A stretch of 64,000 nt of DNA from positions 1-64,000 of the forward strand of contig CABZWK010000009.1 of NCBI GenBank assembly GCA_902529365.1, given 5' to 3'. The position numbers were made by a program, and so were the translations under genes. The DNA is from an uncultured Balneola sp. Lineage in GTDB: Bacteria > Bacteroidota > Rhodothermia > Balneolales > Balneolaceae. Position 1 is the stretch's first letter. Each line of letters starts with the position of its first letter. The notes beneath the pieces are model-generated. The model searched no databases and was not told the origin of the DNA. It was given only the letters and a program-made list of their open reading frames with translations. This document shows, in pieces, positions 1 to 8,554 of this stretch.

Positions 1-1068
1 AAATTGTCTAAAATTATTTCAGCCATTAGGGAGTGTATTTTGGCGCACGGGGGTGAGGTGCATTTTGGGAACCGGGTAGTGGATCTAGTGCTCGAGGGGG
101 TTGATAGTTCGCGAGAAAGTCGTCGAATTGCTGGCTTAAAAGTCACGGAGGTTGGTGACGTCGCTATCGAAGGAATTGTCGAAAATAACGCTGCTGTTCG
201 CAACATCTCTGTCAAGCATGTGATCCTTGCCACAGGTCATTCAGCCCGAGATATCTTTGAACTGTTGGTGCGGCGGGAAATCGAAGTGGAGGCCAAACCA
301 CTGGCCATTGGGGTGCGGGTGGAGCATCCGCAGGCTTTAATTGACTCCATTCAATATTCGTGTGAGTCGCGTGGAGAATATTTGCCGGCAGCACCCTACT
401 CGGTGGTGCATCAGGTAGAGGGGCGTGGGGTGTATTCTTTTTGCATGTGTCCAGGTGGGGTTGTGGCGCCTTGTGCAACCAAGCCAGGAGAGATTGTGAC
501 CAATGGATGGTCATCGTCGCGGCGGGCTCGTTTGACGGCAAATTCGGGCATAGTGGTGGAATTGGAATTGGCGGATTTCAAGGACTATGAGGCGGAGTAT
601 GGACCTTTGGCTGCGATGGCCTTTCAGGCGGAGATTGAGCGGAAAGCATGGGAAGCTGGTGGGCGAACGCAAACTGCGCCGGCGCAGCGTTTGGTGGATT
701 TTATGGAAGGACGAGTTTCCAAAGATTTGCCTAAGACCTCGTACGCGCCAGGCATACTATCAGTGGATTTAGCCAAGGTGCTTCCGGGTTTTATTGTGGA
801 GCGTTTGAGGGAGGGTTTTAGGGCTTTTGACCAGAAAATGAAAGGGTTTTTAACCAACGAAGCGGTGGTGCATGCTCCAGAAACTAGGACCTCGTCTCCG
901 GTAAGGATTCCTAGGGACGAAGAGTGGTTTGTGCACCCTGAGGTGTCGGGATTGTATCCGTGCGGGGAAGGATCTGGCTACGCCGGAGGGATTATCTCCG
1001 CGGCCATGGATGGGGAACGCGTGGCGGAAGCAGTGGTTCGATCGGTGCGGGGAGAGTGGAAGTCTTAA
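1..1068 (+). CDS. FAD-dependent dehydrogenase (COG2509-like), 5'-truncated by window edge
   Basis: This is the C-terminal part of a soluble FAD-dependent oxidoreductase whose substrate is not known to me. The frame is already open at base 1, and no N-terminal GxGxxG FAD-binding loop is present, so the true start lies upstream. Family landmarks are 'GGEVHF' near the beginning, 'ILATGHSARD', 'AIGVRVEHPQ', 'GRGVYSFCMCPGG', 'EIVTNGWSSS' and the C-terminal FAD-contacting segment 'CGEGSGYAGGIISAAMDG'. Together these are typical of the 'NAD(P)/FAD-dependent oxidoreductase' group often called an uncharacterised FAD-dependent dehydrogenase. Its stop shares the bases TTAA with the stop of the convergent SRPBCC gene. 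I am confident of the family but not of the function. Confidence 0.85.
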   Translation, partial: KLSKIISAIRECILAHGGEVHFGNRVVDLVLEGVDSSRESRRIAGLKVTEVGDVAIEGIVENNAAVRNISVKHVILATGHSARDIFELLVRREIEVEAKPLAIGVRVEHPQALIDSIQYSCESRGEYLPAAPYSVVHQVEGRGVYSFCMCPGGVVAPCATKPGEIVTNGWSSSRRARLTANSGIVVELELADFKDYEAEYGPLAAMAFQAEIERKAWEAGGRTQTAPAQRLVDFMEGRVSKDLPKTSYAPGILSVDLAKVLPGFIVERLREGFRAFDQKMKGFLTNEAVVHAPETRTSSPVRIPRDEEWFVHPEVSGLYPCGEGSGYAGGIISAAMDGERVAEAVVRSVRGEWKS

Positions 1069-1526
1069 GCCTCGACGTCAATTTTTATGGTAGAAGTAGC
1101 TTCTATGAGCTTGGGAAGGTATTTTTTCCAATTTTTTTTGGCGGAAATATAGCGGTCCAACCCGCCTTCAACGTATTTGTACCCTTTCTGTGTAATGGCT
1201 AGATGCGTAGTTCCATCGTAGTTGTCTAAGAGTTCATAGCAGACCACGATGTAGTTTTCGGGCGTTTCTTCGAGCCCCATCTGAGTAGGAAGGGAGCTAT
1301 ATTCGAGTAGTTTGTTAGCAGAAACCCGTATGACTTCCCCTTTTTCGACGACTTTTTCCTTGCCACCTCTGTTTTCAAGGAACCGTACTTTCGTACCCAC
1401 GGTCCATTCGCAACAGCATTGCTGGCCTTTAAAGATTTGTGCTAGGTGTTCAGGACTAGTGAGTACCTGCCAAACGACTTCGGGAACTGAAGGAATGTTC
1501 ACACTGATTGAAATACTATTCTCCAT
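1065..1526 (-). CDS. SRPBCC/START-like domain protein
   Basis: A 153-residue single-domain protein. The opening 'ISISVNIPSVPEVVWQVLTSPEHLAQIF' pattern, followed by alternating strands and a C-terminal helix, is the layout of SRPBCC (polyketide cyclase/AHSA1-like) helix-grip proteins, which bind hydrophobic ligands or act as co-chaperones. No catalytic residues can be assigned. An unusual 'CCC' triplet lies near residue 38. The gene is monocistronic and convergent with the FAD dehydrogenase. The stop codons of the two genes overlap completely in a TTAA palindrome (1065-1068), leaving no intergenic terminator space. Confidence is good for the fold and low for the role. Confidence 0.7.
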   Translation of the reverse strand: MENSISISVNIPSVPEVVWQVLTSPEHLAQIFKGQQCCCEWTVGTKVRFLENRGGKEKVVEKGEVIRVSANKLLEYSSLPTQMGLEETPENYIVVCYELLDNYDGTTHLAITQKGYKYVEGGLDRYISAKKNWKKYLPKLIEATSTIKIDVEA

Positions 1527-1653
1527 CTACTAAACCTAGTTATGCCTTAGTCTTATATTAGTTATACCGTTGGACCTACATGATATTACGATATAAACTT
1601 ACTTTTATAGTAGGAGAAATAAAAGTATTCTATAGTGATAATTTTAAGGAGTT

Positions 1654-1658
1654 GGAGG
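1654..1658 (+). promoter_or_regulatory. Shine-Dalgarno site that sets the start of the Nramp-related gene
   Basis: GGAGG sits 8 nt before the ATG at 1667, with AAGGAG immediately upstream at 1646-1651. Strong SD sites are rare in this window. This one argues for starting the transporter at 1667 rather than at the ATG at 1580 used by the longest ORF. Confidence 0.6.
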
Positions 1659-1666
1659 TATTGGAT

Positions 1667-2890
1667 ATGAGGCAAGCTTGGCGACGTTATTTTGGACCAA
1701 GTACCATGGTTACAGCTGCTTTTATTGGTCCTGGTACGGTGACTATGTGCACAATAGTTGGGGTGCGAACTGGATCGGCGCTACTTTGGGCGCTCGTTTT
1801 TTCAGTGGTAGCCACGGTGGTTCTACAGGAAATGTCCGCCCGACTCGGTGTGGTAACTCGCCATGGTATGGGCGAGGCTCTGCGCGAACGCTTGCCGCAG
1901 GGTTTGGTCCGATTAGGCACGCTTTCGTTGGTATTTTCGGCCATTTTTGTGGGCAACGCCGCCTATGAGGGAGGTAATTTGTCTGGCGCAGTCTTGGGGA
2001 TTCAGGCTTGGTTTAGTAACGGTCTTATTGATGCTTCAGTGGTCAGTGTGGCGCTTACACTGATCATGGGCGCTTTTGCTTTTGCGGTGCTATATCGTGG
2101 TCATTTTAAAGTGATTGAGCGGGTATTGGTGAGCCTGGTTGGGCTCATGAGTGTGGTGTTTTTGACCACCATGGTTATGAGTAGTCCGGACTGGTCTGAG
2201 GTGCTTAGCGGATTCATAACACCCAGTATTCCAGCCGATGATTGGCTGTTGGTGGTGGGGCTGGTGGGCACAACAGTGGTGCCTTACAACTTATTTTTGC
2301 ACGCTTCGGTAGTGCAGGAGCGCTATGCAGAGCCCGAGGAATTGCCTGATCTACGCCGCGAAAATGCTACGGCGATTATTCTTGGGGGGATAATTTCGAT
2401 GAGTATTGTTATTACCTGCGCGGCCAATGTACAAGGCACAGGGATTCGTTCGGTCATGGATATGGCGCAGGCTTTGGAACCATTACTTGGAGCTTGGGCT
2501 CCGTATGTGCTAGGACTAGGATTATTTGCGGCGGGAATATCATCTGCTATAACGGCACCGCTGGCCGCTGCTTACGCGGTGAAAGGGATTATGGGTTGGC
2601 CAGACGGGCTTCAAGATTGGCGTTTTCGAGCGGTTTGGATCAGTGTTTTGGGCATCGGAGTCCTTTCGGCTATATCAGGTTTTAGCCCAATCGGAGTCAT
2701 TCAATTTGCGCAGGTAGCCAACGGAGTACTGCTTCCCTTATTAGCAGGCGTGATCTTGTGGTTAACCAGCTCCAAACGAATTATGGGAGATTATGCCAAC
2801 TCGCAAAGGGTTCGGCTGCTTGGCGGTGGTGTGGTTTTTGTGACCGTTTTGATCGCCGCCAGAAGTTTATGGAGTGTGTTTGGTGGCTAG
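1667..2890 (+). CDS. Nramp-related membrane transporter lacking canonical metal motifs
   Basis: A polytopic membrane protein of about 407 residues from the chosen start (436 from the upstream ATG). It has the Nramp/SLC11 layout of about 11 membrane segments. The segments that carry the metal site in true Nramps are altered. TM1 reads 'FIGPGTVTMCT' where Nramps have DPGN, and TM6 reads 'VPYNLFLHAS' where they have AMPH(N). The protein is therefore probably not a classical Mn/Fe transporter. It lies 218 bp upstream of pxpA and fused pxpBC on the same strand. From memory, an Nramp-like gene (ycsG) also sits with pxpA/kipI/kipA in Bacillus subtilis, which makes a 5-oxoproline or related carboxylate transporter a reasonable guess. 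The start was chosen from the GGAGG at 1654; the 29 extra upstream codons look non-transmembrane. Confidence 0.8.
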   Translation: MRQAWRRYFGPSTMVTAAFIGPGTVTMCTIVGVRTGSALLWALVFSVVATVVLQEMSARLGVVTRHGMGEALRERLPQGLVRLGTLSLVFSAIFVGNAAYEGGNLSGAVLGIQAWFSNGLIDASVVSVALTLIMGAFAFAVLYRGHFKVIERVLVSLVGLMSVVFLTTMVMSSPDWSEVLSGFITPSIPADDWLLVVGLVGTTVVPYNLFLHASVVQERYAEPEELPDLRRENATAIILGGIISMSIVITCAANVQGTGIRSVMDMAQALEPLLGAWAPYVLGLGLFAAGISSAITAPLAAAYAVKGIMGWPDGLQDWRFRAVWISVLGIGVLSAISGFSPIGVIQFAQVANGVLLPLLAGVILWLTSSKRIMGDYANSQRVRLLGGGVVFVTVLIAARSLWSVFGG

Positions 2891-3108
2891 CAGGCGGTTA
2901 GATTTGAAGAGTACTTTTGAATCATTTAAAAAAACTGCAAAAATATTGGTATGTTTGACGCTAAATTACTAAATATAAATAACATAGATGAATGACTTTT
3001 AGCTTGGTAAGTTGGCTGGGGTACTGGTTAATGTAAACGGGACCTGTTTATAACAAAGTATGGGAAACATGACTAAAACAAAATTTTTAGATTATAAGAG
3101 TGGGTAAC

Positions 3109-4041
3109 ATGTCAAAAGAGAAAAAAATACATATTGATATAAACTGTGATTTAGGTGAATGGGATGCGCTAGACCCGCGTCCAGAACAACAGCTCCGAGA
3201 TCGGAAAATTATGTCCTTGGTCTCCTCGATAAACATTGCATGTGGAGGTCATCGTGGAGATGGCCATTCGATTCGCACTACTATGGAGCACGCAGCATAC
3301 TTAGATATTGCCATCGGTTTACACCCTTCCTTCCCTGACCGGCAAGGCTTTGGGCGGGTTGAAAAGCCATGGTCGGATTTGGTAGCTAAGTCGTTATATA
3401 ATCAGTTAGACTTTGGTCGTAGTTTAGCTCGGGAGGTAGGTGTCGAATTGCATCACATTAAACCACATGGGGCTTTATACAACATGGCGAGTAAATATGA
3501 AAGTTGGGCTGAAAAACTTTGGACCTTATTTCGAAATTGGGATGACGATATCTTGGTGTATGGTCTTTCGGAATCGGAGATGTCGAAAGGGATAGGTTTA
3601 GATATTATGAGTGTCGATGAAGGACGCTCATACGAGTCCGAGCTTGGCAGTTCCGAGTCGGAAGCTGTAGCTAGTTCCGATGAGGGTGCCGGGGTTCATG
3701 CTGGCACTAGTTCGGAAGTGACCAATGAGTTTTGGGCCTTTGATATGAAGTTAGGGGATGGATTTTGCGCAGAAGCATTTGCTGACCGGGCTTATAACCC
3801 TAATTTGACCCTTCGATCTCGGTCAAAGGATGGGGCCGTATATTCCGATCCTTCCATTGTCTTGGCACAGGTCCAAGAAATGGTACTCCATGGGCAAATC
3901 CGGTGCGTCGATGGAATTTCGCGCTCGCTAAAAGTCCAAAGTATTTGCCTGCACAGCGACACTCCCGGTGCCGTTGAAATGGCCGAGCTAATCGCCCGTA
4001 GTTTGAAAGAATTGGATATTGAGGTACGCCCTTGCTTATAG
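3109..4041 (+). CDS. pxpA: 5-oxoprolinase subunit A (LamB/YcsF family)
   Basis: The LamB/YcsF-family subunit of ATP-dependent 5-oxoprolinase, which acts with PxpB and PxpC to convert 5-oxoproline to glutamate. Family motifs are present but divergent: 'DINCDLGEWD', 'NIACGGHRGDG' (usually GFHAGDP), 'HPSFPDRQGFGR', 'IKPHGALYN', 'EAFADRAYN' and 'ICLHSDTPGA' (usually ICVHGDTPGA). At about 310 residues it is some 55-60 longer than the usual ~250. The excess is an acidic, Ser/Glu-rich insert of about 45 residues around 163-206, just before the 'FADRAY' segment. ATG 3109 is preferred over GTG 3100 because an AAGAG lies 8 nt upstream. The 3' end overlaps the pxpBC fusion by 10 bp, which implies co-translation. 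Confidence 0.88.
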   Translation: MSKEKKIHIDINCDLGEWDALDPRPEQQLRDRKIMSLVSSINIACGGHRGDGHSIRTTMEHAAYLDIAIGLHPSFPDRQGFGRVEKPWSDLVAKSLYNQLDFGRSLAREVGVELHHIKPHGALYNMASKYESWAEKLWTLFRNWDDDILVYGLSESEMSKGIGLDIMSVDEGRSYESELGSSESEAVASSDEGAGVHAGTSSEVTNEFWAFDMKLGDGFCAEAFADRAYNPNLTLRSRSKDGAVYSDPSIVLAQVQEMVLHGQIRCVDGISRSLKVQSICLHSDTPGAVEMAELIARSLKELDIEVRPCL

Positions 4042-6023
4042 AAAATTGGGAGCTTTCAAGCCCTATGGATTGGGGGCTGAATGGTTTTCGTGCATGGGCA
4101 CTGACCGAAGATGTACTGCTGGTTGAAGCAGTTTATCATCACCCAGTACATAATGAATCAGTACCTGCCGCGGGTAATTCTAGCCGGGTTGATGTAGCAT
4201 TTAGGCAGCGTTGCTTAAGCTGCTTTCTAGCCTTAAAACAGAATCTTGTACAGCAATCATCGGATTGGGTTAGCAGCGTAGAATGGGCTCCAGCTTATGT
4301 GTCTATGGGGATCCGTTTCGATCCAAGCTTACAGCCCATCGATCAGCTTTGGAAGGAGTTGAAGAAAGAGTTGACAGATGCTGTGGCTAGGGCAAATGAA
4401 CTGTCAAGCATCCCAGCGCAGGTTTTCGAACTGCCCGTTTGCTACAATAAAGGTCTGGATTGGTCTCGGATTGAAAACTTCAGTGGACTTAGCAGGGACG
4501 AATTTATTCAGCGTCATAGCAGTGGGGAATATTGGGTTGCTGCCATGGGCTTTTTGCCAGGTTTTGCCTTTTTGGATGGATTAGAATCCGCATTGTCATT
4601 GCCCCGTTTGGATGCGCCTCGAACGCGCATTCCAGCAGGTACCGTTGGTATTGGTGCTGGCCAAACAGGGTGGTACGCCTTTTCGAGCCCAGGTGGATGG
4701 AATAGTTTGGGAGAAACGCCCTTGGTATTGTTGGATCCGCGAGCGGGTATTCGTGATGAAAACCCATCACCGGTGCAGATTGGCGACCGCGTTCGATTCC
4801 GCGCAATTAATGAACAGGAGTTTGATGCGCTGAAAAACGAGCTAGACTTCCGTGGTTTGGAGCAGGGTACTGATCAGGATATTGATTGGGTTTTGGAAAA
4901 AGATTCTGAACAGGATTTAGTTGGAAATTCCATACCTGTATCGAGTGATGATTTAGGGCCAGTTACTGGTGAGTTTGCTGAAGATTCAATCCAAGATTTT
5001 GTTTCCTTTGAAGTGCTTGAGCCAGGGCTTTGGACAAGTCTGCAGGATCGTGGGCGCTCGGTTGGCTTGGCCTATGGCTTGCCGCGATCAGGTGCTGCGG
5101 ATTTGCTTGCCTATGAGACGGCATTAGAAGCAGTAGGTGGTAAATTAGGTAGTCAGATAGATGGTCAAAATAGCGGAGTAGTGTTGGAATGCACATTGAA
5201 AGGTCCAGTTCTTCGGTGTTGCAATGAGGCGATAATTGTTTTAACAGGGGCTGATTTTGAGGTGCGCTGTGAACGAACTACATTAACTAGTGGTAAATCC
5301 AAAACAACGCTCAGGGACAAATTAACCAGTGAAACACAATCGTGGAATATTCCATTACATACCTTAGTCAAGGTGCAGGTGGGTGATGTTCTGCGTTGGG
5401 GAATTAGTCAAGAAGGCTGCCGAGGATATATGGCGGTGCGCGCGAGTGACTACGCAGGTCAACGGTATTGGGGCTCTATTTCTGGGCTAGCAGATCGGGG
5501 AGCATTGGAGAAAGGGCAGGTTATTCGTTGGAAGTATTCTGGTCAAGGTGAAGAAGTGATGCAAGGTATCGAGATGGCGCATAATCTGGAAACACTTCAG
5601 AAAGCACAGAAAAGGCAGAGGATATATAAATCCGTGGGGAGATTTGCAGGAACCCCTCGATTTAGGTGCCAAAAAGGACCCGAGTGGGTCTGGATTTCTC
5701 AAGAATTTCAGGAGTATGTCATGGGAAGCGAGTACGAGGTGCGCTCGGATAGTAATCGGATGGGAATTCGGCTGAGCAGACGAGTGGTTGATGAGGCTCG
5801 AGAACGAGATTGGCGGGCATTTTTAGCAGAGTTGCCGTCAATGTGGTCGTCAGTGGTGCGGCCTGGCATTATTCAGTTACCACCTAGTGGGCAGCCGATT
5901 GTGCTAGGGCCGGATGGGCAAACTATCGGTGGTTATCCACGGATCGCCTATGTGCCTCAAGATCAGCAGTGGCGTTTGGCACAATTGCGCCCTGGTGACC
6001 GAGTGCGATTAGGGTGGGTATAG
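4032..6023 (+). CDS. pxpB-pxpC: 5-oxoprolinase subunits B and C fused (KipI-KipA type)
   Basis: One polypeptide carries both remaining 5-oxoprolinase subunits. Residues ~1-260 are PxpB/KipI (carboxyltransferase domain C/D), with 'MGFLPGFAFLDGL', 'RIPAGTVGIGAGQTGWYAFS' and 'SPGGWNSLGETP'. After an acidic linker at ~270-320, residues ~325-663 are PxpC/KipA (carboxyltransferase domain A/B), with 'LQDRGRSVGLAYGLPRSGAA', 'GYMAVRAS' and a C-terminal 'PSGQPIVLGPDGQTIGGYP'. Such fusions are known and are sometimes annotated as urea amidolyase-related. The TTG at 4032 overlaps pxpA. An in-frame ATG at 4065, with GGGAG 12 nt upstream, is an alternative start that keeps all domain sequence. With pxpA this gives a complete PxpABC set. 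Confidence 0.88.
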   Translation: MLIENWELSSPMDWGLNGFRAWALTEDVLLVEAVYHHPVHNESVPAAGNSSRVDVAFRQRCLSCFLALKQNLVQQSSDWVSSVEWAPAYVSMGIRFDPSLQPIDQLWKELKKELTDAVARANELSSIPAQVFELPVCYNKGLDWSRIENFSGLSRDEFIQRHSSGEYWVAAMGFLPGFAFLDGLESALSLPRLDAPRTRIPAGTVGIGAGQTGWYAFSSPGGWNSLGETPLVLLDPRAGIRDENPSPVQIGDRVRFRAINEQEFDALKNELDFRGLEQGTDQDIDWVLEKDSEQDLVGNSIPVSSDDLGPVTGEFAEDSIQDFVSFEVLEPGLWTSLQDRGRSVGLAYGLPRSGAADLLAYETALEAVGGKLGSQIDGQNSGVVLECTLKGPVLRCCNEAIIVLTGADFEVRCERTTLTSGKSKTTLRDKLTSETQSWNIPLHTLVKVQVGDVLRWGISQEGCRGYMAVRASDYAGQRYWGSISGLADRGALEKGQVIRWKYSGQGEEVMQGIEMAHNLETLQKAQKRQRIYKSVGRFAGTPRFRCQKGPEWVWISQEFQEYVMGSEYEVRSDSNRMGIRLSRRVVDEARERDWRAFLAELPSMWSSVVRPGIIQLPPSGQPIVLGPDGQTIGGYPRIAYVPQDQQWRLAQLRPGDRVRLGWV

Positions 6024-6138
6024 CAGTAGTTTGGTTGGTTTTTTGGTAATTGTGAACTAGATCAAGCTAAATTATTGATAATTGTATCATGTAAGTAACT
6101 GAATAAATAGTTGTTGTAACGTAAGTGCTAGTATATTT

Positions 6139-6146
6139 TATTTTTG
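6139..6146 (+). promoter_or_regulatory. candidate TAnnTTTG -7 box upstream of the sugar porter gene
   Basis: TATTTTTG matches the Bacteroidota -7 consensus TAnnTTTG. A TTGTTG about 22 bp upstream could serve as a weak -33 TTTG element. The box lies about 57 bp before the sugar porter ATG. In AT-rich sequence a match can arise by chance, so this is only suggestive. Confidence 0.3.
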
Positions 6147-6203
6147 TATTTCCAAAAATAGATGGATAGAGTATGTTTATTCAAATAATCGGAATAATCA
6201 ACC

Positions 6204-7538
6204 ATGAAGAAATCATATACATTGCTATACGCTTCAATTGTTGCGGCATTAGCAGGACTTTTATTTGGTTTTGATACCGCTGTAATTTCGGGAGCGGATC
6301 AACCAATTCAATCATTATGGAACACAAGTCCACTTTTCCATGGCACCTTTATCATGTCTATGGCTCTTTGGGGTACAGTTATTGGCGCGTTAACTGGTGG
6401 AATTCCCTGTGATCGATTTGGTCGAAAGAATACCTTAATTGGAATTGGTTTGTTATACCTAATATCTGCCTTAGGTTCAGCGCTTGCTATGGATCCTTTT
6501 TTGTTTTCATTTTTTCGATTTGTTGGAGGATTAGGAGTTGGAGCTTCTTCAGTGGCAGCACCAACGTATATTTCTGAAATTGCACCCGCTGCCCTGCGGG
6601 GACGCTTAGGTATTTTGTATCAATTTATGATTGTACTTGGAATTTTAGTCGCTTTTATTTCAAATTGGGTGATTGGTGATAGTTTTGGAGAAAGCTCATG
6701 GAGATGGATGTTAGGTTTTGAATGCATACCAGCATTGATTTATATGGTCATGGTGTTTGGAATACCAAATAGCCCACGATGGTTAGCGGTATATACAAAA
6801 GATAGAAAGGCAGTAGAGCAAACTTTATCTTTGTTTGGAATTTCAGAGTTTAATACTCAGTATTTATTTGAATCTGAAGATCATTCAACCATGAAGCAAA
6901 ACTATCCATTTTTCTCAGGTAGATATAACTTTTCCATAATATTAGCTTTTTTAGTGGCATTTTTTAATCAGGTATCTGGAATTAACTTCGTTATTTATTA
7001 CGCCCCTAGAATCTTCGAAGCGGCAGGTTTAGCAAACAGTACGGCTCTAGTGTCCTCCGTAGGCGTCGGTGTGGTCAATTTAGTCTTTACTATGTTACTT
7101 ATAGATAGAGCGGGTCGTAGGCAACTCATGCTTTATGGATCAATAGGCTATATCGTTACGCTCTCTGTGGTTTCCTGTGCTTTTTATACTGGGGTGGAGG
7201 GGACTATCGTGGTGCTTTTTTTGTTTGGCTTCATTGCCTCGCATGCCATTGGCCAAGGGGCTATAATTTGGGTGTTTATTTCTGAAATTTTCCCCAATTA
7301 TGTACGTGCCAGTGGTCAATCGTTTGGGACAGGGGTGCATTGGGTATTCGCAGCATTGATTACATTATTCACACTGTTTTTCATGGATTTATTAGGGGAT
7401 AACCCTGCACCATTATTTGGCTTCTTTGCATTTATGATGGTGCTTCAATTAGTCTTTGTTCTTCGTATTATGCCCGAGACTAAGGGTAAAACTCTTGAAG
7501 AATTAGAAGATGAGCTGTCAATTATTTTGAAAGCTTGA
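6204..7538 (+). CDS. MFS sugar porter family transporter (XylE/GLUT-like)
   Basis: A 444-residue, 12-TM major facilitator of the sugar porter family, probably a proton-linked monosaccharide importer in the inner membrane. Signatures include 'LFGFDTAVISGA' in TM1, 'DRFGRKNTL' in the TM2-3 loop, 'RFVGGLGVGASS', 'APAALRGRLG', 'QVSGINFVIYYAPRIFE' in TM7, 'DRAGRRQLMLYG' and the C-terminal 'PETKGKTLEELE'. The length is normal. The gene stands alone and is convergent with the Rieske gene. The substrate cannot be read from sequence; xylose, glucose, galactose or arabinose are all possible. No strong SD is visible before the ATG. Confidence 0.92.
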   Translation: MKKSYTLLYASIVAALAGLLFGFDTAVISGADQPIQSLWNTSPLFHGTFIMSMALWGTVIGALTGGIPCDRFGRKNTLIGIGLLYLISALGSALAMDPFLFSFFRFVGGLGVGASSVAAPTYISEIAPAALRGRLGILYQFMIVLGILVAFISNWVIGDSFGESSWRWMLGFECIPALIYMVMVFGIPNSPRWLAVYTKDRKAVEQTLSLFGISEFNTQYLFESEDHSTMKQNYPFFSGRYNFSIILAFLVAFFNQVSGINFVIYYAPRIFEAAGLANSTALVSSVGVGVVNLVFTMLLIDRAGRRQLMLYGSIGYIVTLSVVSCAFYTGVEGTIVVLFLFGFIASHAIGQGAIIWVFISEIFPNYVRASGQSFGTGVHWVFAALITLFTLFFMDLLGDNPAPLFGFFAFMMVLQLVFVLRIMPETKGKTLEELEDELSIILKA

Positions 7539-7647
7539 TAACAAATTAGGCAGGCGTTAATGCGGCTAGTTTTCTTTTTTGATGAGTTAAGCTATGAGGC
7601 ATTAAATCATAGCCAAAATTTAGGAAGAGCTCTATAAAATGTCTGCG

Positions 7648-8268
7648 CTACCCTTTGGTGATTTTGATAATATCGCCATTTTTATTGACCGAATATTCTG
7701 GTAATGGACTGTTTGCTGGTCCACTGACAACTTCACCTGAATTGTTAAATACAGAATTATGGCAGGTACAAATAAAGGTTGAATTGGTATATTGCCATGC
7801 ATTTCTGCACGAGGCATGGGTGCATATATCGGAAAAAGCGCGAATGCGAGTTCCGTCTATGTTAATAGCTAAGAATCCAAACTCACTTGCAATTAGCCAG
7901 CCTCCAGCAGAGGCTAGAGCTTGTCCACCGGAGATCGTCGTATCGATGGTTATAGTATTTCCATCTACGCTAAAGGCAGAAGTACCGCTATTGCTGTTGT
8001 TGTTAGAGTCGTCATTGCCAGTGTCATCACTGTTGTCATTCATATCAAGATCTGAGCCGTCTCCGGAATCCGCAACTCCGCATGAACTCATGGGAATACC
8101 AAACGCGGCAATTAAAGCAAGCGGTGTAGCTGTTCGAAGAAATTCAGCACGCGAGCTTGTTATTCCGCTTACCAAACCCATAGATGTGGTAATATTAAAA
8201 CTTTTTTGAACTTCCATCGAACTTGGTGCTTCCACAAAGTGAGAGAAATTCTTATTTAGCTTTGTCAT
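7648..8268 (-). CDS. Rieske [2Fe-2S] lipoprotein
   Basis: A 206-residue Rieske-fold protein. The cluster ligands are C149-x-H151 in 'CTHASC' and C167-x-x-H170 in 'CTCHNSVF'. The second and third cysteines that form the disulfide in bc1-type Rieske proteins are also present (C154, C169), followed by 'SGPANSPLPEYSV'. The N-terminus has a hydrophobic segment ending at C63 ('IPMSSC'), which suggests a lipoprotein, preceded by a Tat-like 'SSRAEFLR' with a single Arg. A ~35-residue Asp/Asn/Ser-rich tether follows. If translation began at M30 (8181) the signal would have a more usual length. No cytochrome b, oxidase or dioxygenase gene lies nearby, so the electron partner is unknown. Confidence 0.85.
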   Translation of the reverse strand: MTKLNKNFSHFVEAPSSMEVQKSFNITTSMGLVSGITSSRAEFLRTATPLALIAAFGIPMSSCGVADSGDGSDLDMNDNSDDTGNDDSNNNSNSGTSAFSVDGNTITIDTTISGGQALASAGGWLIASEFGFLAINIDGTRIRAFSDICTHASCRNAWQYTNSTFICTCHNSVFNNSGEVVSGPANSPLPEYSVNKNGDIIKITKG

Positions 8269-8554
8269 TTACTGATAATAATTTTTTAAGTTATCTTTCT
8301 TGATTGTGTGATTTTATGTTAATAAGAGCCTTACTCTAGTAGATCTATCTTGATGAATCGTCCTACGTTTACAACTTGCATAAATCGGCTTTTCGTTCCT
8401 ATGATTATTTATTTTTAGCTAATTTTAATTAGGTCGTCCTAGTTTCAAATTTGGAATTGAGTCAACCCATTGTACTAGATGTAAATACAGTATCATATAT
8501 GGATTATAAAATAGTGAATTAGCCCTGAAAATAGAAAGCTAAAGGCGGCGCTAA

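Noticed and set aside
1580-1666. Extended N-terminus of the Nramp-related protein (29 codons)
   Set aside because: A GGAGG lies 8 nt before ATG 1667 and the upstream segment lacks family similarity, so the shorter start is preferred.
7655-8209. 184-residue plus-strand ORF opposite the Rieske gene
   Set aside because: It is a shadow of the Rieske coding strand. The minus-strand protein has a complete [2Fe-2S] motif and a signal sequence, while the plus-strand translation shows no family features.
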